Positions 18,386 to 20,963 of a stretch of DNA of 20,963 nt are shown in pieces. The notes under the pieces are model-generated. The model saw only the letters and a program-made list of their open reading frames with translations, did no database searches and was not told the DNA's origin. Every line of letters begins with the position of its first letter. Positions within the stretch are counted from its first letter, which is position 1. The stretch is from MHLP01 sp043736515 (GTDB taxonomy: Bacteria > Patescibacteriota > Minisyncoccia > Phycocordibacterales > UBA6899), in the NCBI GenBank assembly GCA_043736515.1, contig JAYTCK010000049.1, positions 1 through 20,963 on the forward strand, written 5' to 3'. The translations under genes were made by a program, and so were the position numbers.

Positions 18386-20065
18386 ATGCCTCATTTTGAC
18401 GACGCAAAAACCCAGCATGGCCTCGATGAGAGCCGCGCCAAAGAAGCGGATTCCCTGGCGCGCATTCTTGCCGAGCGTTATGAACTTCCCTACGTAGATC
18501 TTAGCCGTGTGACTATAGACAACAGCGCGATACGCCTTATTTCCGAAGAGAGGTCCCGTGATGCGGGTGTGGTAATTTTTGGCATGAATCGGCACAACGT
18601 CAGCATTGCTGTACAAACACCCAATAACCCCAAGCTGGCTCCTGTCCTCGAAGAGCTCACACGCGGAGGATATGTACCGAGTACTTTTATCGCCTCCGAA
18701 TTTGGTATAAAAAAAGCGTGGGAAATCTACAAAGAAGTCTCGTATGCACAAGCTGAAAAAAGAGGGATTATCACGATCTCTGACGAAACGATGAGCATGT
18801 ATGTGTCTACTATTAAAACAATTGTGGACGTGCGTGCGGCGGTCGCGGCGGCAACAGCGTCAGGAGAACAGCACTCCCTTTCGACCGTAGTGGAAATCGT
18901 GCTCGGTGGTGCAGTTGCCACCCAAGTATCCGATGTGCACATTGAGCCGGAAAAAGAAGTCGTGCGCGTACGATACCGCCTCGACGGCGTACTCCATGAT
19001 GTCGCCGAAATAACCCCTCAGGACTACAAACGCGTGCTCGCACGTATCAAACTCTTGGCGGGAGTGAAATTAAATGTCGTACACGAGGCACAAGACGGAC
19101 GCTTCACCATCAAAATACTTGGTGGTGATGTCGAAGTGCGCACCTCGATCCTTCCCGCATCATATGCGGAATCAGTGGTGATGCGTATTCTTAATCCGAA
19201 TTCAATTTCCGTACCGCTCGAAGATCTGGGAATGGACGAGTATTTCTTTGACATTATGGTGAGCCAACTCGGAAAACCGAACGGACTCATCCTTACCACG
19301 GGGCCAACAGGGTCAGGAAAAACAACAACACTCTATGCGTGTTTGCGAAAATTACGCAATCCTCAACTCAAGATCATTACCATCGAAGATCCTATCGAAT
19401 ATCATCTCGATGGTATTTCACAAACACAAGTTGACCACTCCAAAGGGTACGACTTTTCTTCGGGCCTCCGTGCGGCAGTGCGTCAAGATCCAGACGTGAT
19501 CATGGTTGGAGAAATCCGCGATGAAGAAACCGCATCAGTGGCGATTGACTCTGCGCTTACCGGACACATTGTGTTCTCGACGCTCCATACCAACAGTGCG
19601 GCGGGAGCAATACCTCGTCTCATTGATATCGGTGTGAACGCAAAGATTATCAGCTCAGCGCTCAATATCATCATTGGACAGCGTCTCGTGCGCAAACTCT
19701 GTACATTTTGTAGAGAATCGTACACGCCACAAGACAAAGAGAAAGCCGTAATCGATGCTGAATTTCCCAAGATCAAAAAATATCGTCCAAAGGTTGAATA
19801 CAAAGAAACTATTTTTCGTCCCGCTGGTTGTGATAAGTGCTCATTCACCGGCTACAAAGGTCGTATCTCCATTTACGAAGGTATTTTTATGGATCGTGCG
19901 ATCGAAGACGCGCTTCGTGATAATCCAAGTGAACGTGAGATCAGAGAAGCAGCGAGGCCCCAAGGACTACTCGACATGCGCCAAGACGGAATTATCAAAG
20001 TTTTGAGTGGAGTTACCTCAATGTCTGAAGTGGAGCGTGCTGTCGGACTCGAAGAAACCCGCTAG
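18386..20065 (+). CDS. pilB: Type IV pilus assembly ATPase PilB (GspE family)
   Basis: This 559-aa protein has an N-terminal MshEN-like domain (about 1-150: LARILAERYELPYVDLSRV). The motor domain follows: DVHIEPEKEVVRVRYRLDG, a Walker A GPTGSGKTTT near residue 306, the aspartate box TIEDPIEY, Walker B DPDVIMVGEIRD near 368, and the histidine box GHIVFSTLHTN. Four cysteines (about 439, 442, 482 and 485) make the C-terminal zinc motif typical of PilB and GspE extension ATPases and absent from PilT. It powers pilus polymerisation from the cytoplasmic face. No pilC, pilT or pilin gene is in the window, although such genes often adjoin; the downstream 240 bp has no gene. The short N-terminus compared with proteobacterial PilB is common in this kind of organism. 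Confidence 0.95.
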   Translation: MPHFDDAKTQHGLDESRAKEADSLARILAERYELPYVDLSRVTIDNSAIRLISEERSRDAGVVIFGMNRHNVSIAVQTPNNPKLAPVLEELTRGGYVPSTFIASEFGIKKAWEIYKEVSYAQAEKRGIITISDETMSMYVSTIKTIVDVRAAVAAATASGEQHSLSTVVEIVLGGAVATQVSDVHIEPEKEVVRVRYRLDGVLHDVAEITPQDYKRVLARIKLLAGVKLNVVHEAQDGRFTIKILGGDVEVRTSILPASYAESVVMRILNPNSISVPLEDLGMDEYFFDIMVSQLGKPNGLILTTGPTGSGKTTTLYACLRKLRNPQLKIITIEDPIEYHLDGISQTQVDHSKGYDFSSGLRAAVRQDPDVIMVGEIRDEETASVAIDSALTGHIVFSTLHTNSAAGAIPRLIDIGVNAKIISSALNIIIGQRLVRKLCTFCRESYTPQDKEKAVIDAEFPKIKKYRPKVEYKETIFRPAGCDKCSFTGYKGRISIYEGIFMDRAIEDALRDNPSEREIREAARPQGLLDMRQDGIIKVLSGVTSMSEVERAVGLEETR

Positions 20066-20253
20066 TTAATCGTGCACTTCGGGCGAATTTCTTCATTGAC
20101 CGCTCGATCATTTCGGGAGACATACGTCGTGTGCGCCTCCACGAACATCATCGCCTGTCACCCCGAACTTCAACTCGAGGAACATTGATTAAAATAATAC
20201 CGACGTTTGTATGTTTGCGTTATTAAACTTAAATTTCATGGGAAAGTATAAAA

Positions 20254-20290
20254 AAATCGCCACTATCCAGTTTGGATTATTGGGCGATTT
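20254..20290 (-). terminator. Terminator of the 20307-20723 gene
   Basis: AAATCGCC (20254-20261) pairs with GGCGATTT (20283-20290); the A-run at 20249-20256 is a T-run for the minus strand. The stretch 20066-20253 holds no supportable gene. Confidence 0.65.
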
Positions 20291-20306
20291 CGTAATTGAT
20301 TTATCC

Positions 20307-20723
20307 TTACTGGGAGTCTGCCTGCATAGGCACACCTAGCTGAAAGAGTCGAAGGGGCAACCGCTCTCCACTTACCACTTCTTCACAAAGCGCATCCGTG
20401 TCCACCTCAGTCCACCGTCCCAAGCGGAATGACTGCAACGCTTCAGAATTCACGGCATCAGCCTTGAGATACTTTCCGACATATCCGAGAGCTGCCATTT
20501 CATCACTTGTCCTGCCACCACATGCGGATGGCTTGTCGATGTAAAAATTTTCTTCAGTTTTAGTTGCCAGGTGCAAGTGAAAGGATTGCTCCAAATTATC
20601 AATCAAATATTGTTCTATAACTTTATCTTTTTTTAGGCTGTTTCCACAAAATTCGCCAGCCTTGTTTGGGCATGGACCATACCATTCCACGCTTGCCAGA
20701 TAATGTCTTGCAATATAGGCCAT
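20307..20723 (-). CDS. Unknown 138-aa cysteine-containing protein
   Basis: I do not recognise this protein. It starts MAYIARHYLASVEWYGPCPN, with CPNKAGEFCGNS near residues 18-29 and single cysteines at SACGGR (about 68) and DALCEEV (about 112). This pattern could bind a metal but is not a standard zinc finger. The sequence is otherwise soluble and mixed. The start is well supported by AAGGAG a few nucleotides before the ATG, unlike the leaderless core genes, and a promoter lies upstream and a terminator downstream. It is a complete single-gene unit at the edge of the pil region and may be an accessory gene. Confidence 0.7.
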   Translation of the reverse strand: MAYIARHYLASVEWYGPCPNKAGEFCGNSLKKDKVIEQYLIDNLEQSFHLHLATKTEENFYIDKPSACGGRTSDEMAALGYVGKYLKADAVNSEALQSFRLGRWTEVDTDALCEEVVSGERLPLRLFQLGVPMQADSQ

Positions 20724-20761
20724 ATATCTCCTTATGAAGTACGCACTATTGAGCTATTTTT

Positions 20762-20790
20762 ATAATTGCATATAAAATCATACATGTCAA
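20762..20790 (-). promoter_or_regulatory. Probable promoter of the 20307-20723 gene
   Basis: On the minus strand TTGACA (20790-20785) is 17 bp from AATTAT (20767-20762). The -35 is consensus, the -10 weak. The ribosome binding site AAGGAG is near 20728-20733. Confidence 0.5.
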
Positions 20791-20888
20791 CTCAACCGGG
20801 TAATATCCCAATACTTTGGAAAAACCTGTATTAAAATCAGTTTTTGCTGTAAGCAGAATCTCCACGCAAGCCTCCTTGTAAATTAATC

Positions 20889-20963
20889 TGAGTTGAACTG
20901 ACCCCCACAAAGTGCACATGATTTAAAAAATCATGTGCACTTTGTGGGGGTCAGTTCAACTCA
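20889..20963. repeat. Perfect 36-bp inverted repeat at the window end
   Basis: The arm from 20889 starts TGAGTTGAACTGACCCCCAC and is fully complementary to 20928-20963, with a 3-nt AAA loop. TGAACTGACCCC resembles the terminal repeats of some IS3-group insertion sequences. The repeat stops exactly at the last base, so it may be a mobile-element end, a miniature palindromic element or a fold-back assembly artefact. Confidence 0.85.

Noticed and set aside
1..20963. CRISPR array or Cas genes
   Set aside because: No regularly spaced short direct repeats with unique spacers and no cas-like proteins were seen; the repeats in the accessory region are irregularly spaced and structured.

Overview
The window reads as a chromosome segment of a small-genome bacterium, most likely a Candidate Phyla Radiation (Patescibacteria/Parcubacteria-type) lineage. 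This is inferred from gene content, not from a marker gene: a short DNA polymerase III delta subunit, a DNA polymerase I without a recognisable proofreading domain, a DoxX-like protein, PilB, TsaE, a TrmB-type regulator, many unrecognised small membrane proteins, and several core genes with a -10 box only 6-11 nt before the start codon (leaderless style).

Region 1 (1-998): a partial SpoU/TrmH RNA methyltransferase, a DoxX-like membrane protein and tRNA-Lys(TTT).

Region 2 (about 999-7940) is the accessory part and the most interesting. It starts at the 3' end of tRNA-Lys and holds unrelated genes of differing base composition: Nudix hydrolase, polytopic membrane protein, TrmB-like regulator, an unknown 132-aa protein between structured RNA segments, a frameshifted Nudix pseudogene, an alpha/beta hydrolase and three small membrane proteins. 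The genes are separated by structured repeats that carry pieces of the tRNA 3' end (T-arm TCGAGCCCTGC, acceptor TGGGGGCAC) in direct and inverted orientation, often wrapped around a terminator. A tRNA-Lys 3' remnant lies 4 kb from the intact tRNA. Two 92-bp repeat copies are 91% identical, and a third diverged copy keeps the same hairpin with changed base pairs. This looks like a cassette array built on tRNA-derived sites, reminiscent of an integron but with no integrase in the window.

Region 3 (7941-11743): a lipoprotein tyrosine phosphatase, alanine dehydrogenase, a zinc-LID adenylate kinase, a complete di-iron alternative oxidase and a small membrane protein. These are separate units divided by strong hairpin terminators.

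Region 4 (11828-12180): about 350 bp with no gene but five nested or tandem perfect hairpins and a terminator, a candidate noncoding RNA.

Region 5 (12351-20723): DNA replication genes (holA-like, polA), tsaE with a translationally coupled DUF2007-like gene, a fibronectin-like surface protein transcribed divergently from the type IV pilus ATPase pilB, and an unknown cysteine-containing protein. The window ends exactly on a perfect 36-bp inverted repeat, which may be a mobile-element end or an assembly breakpoint.
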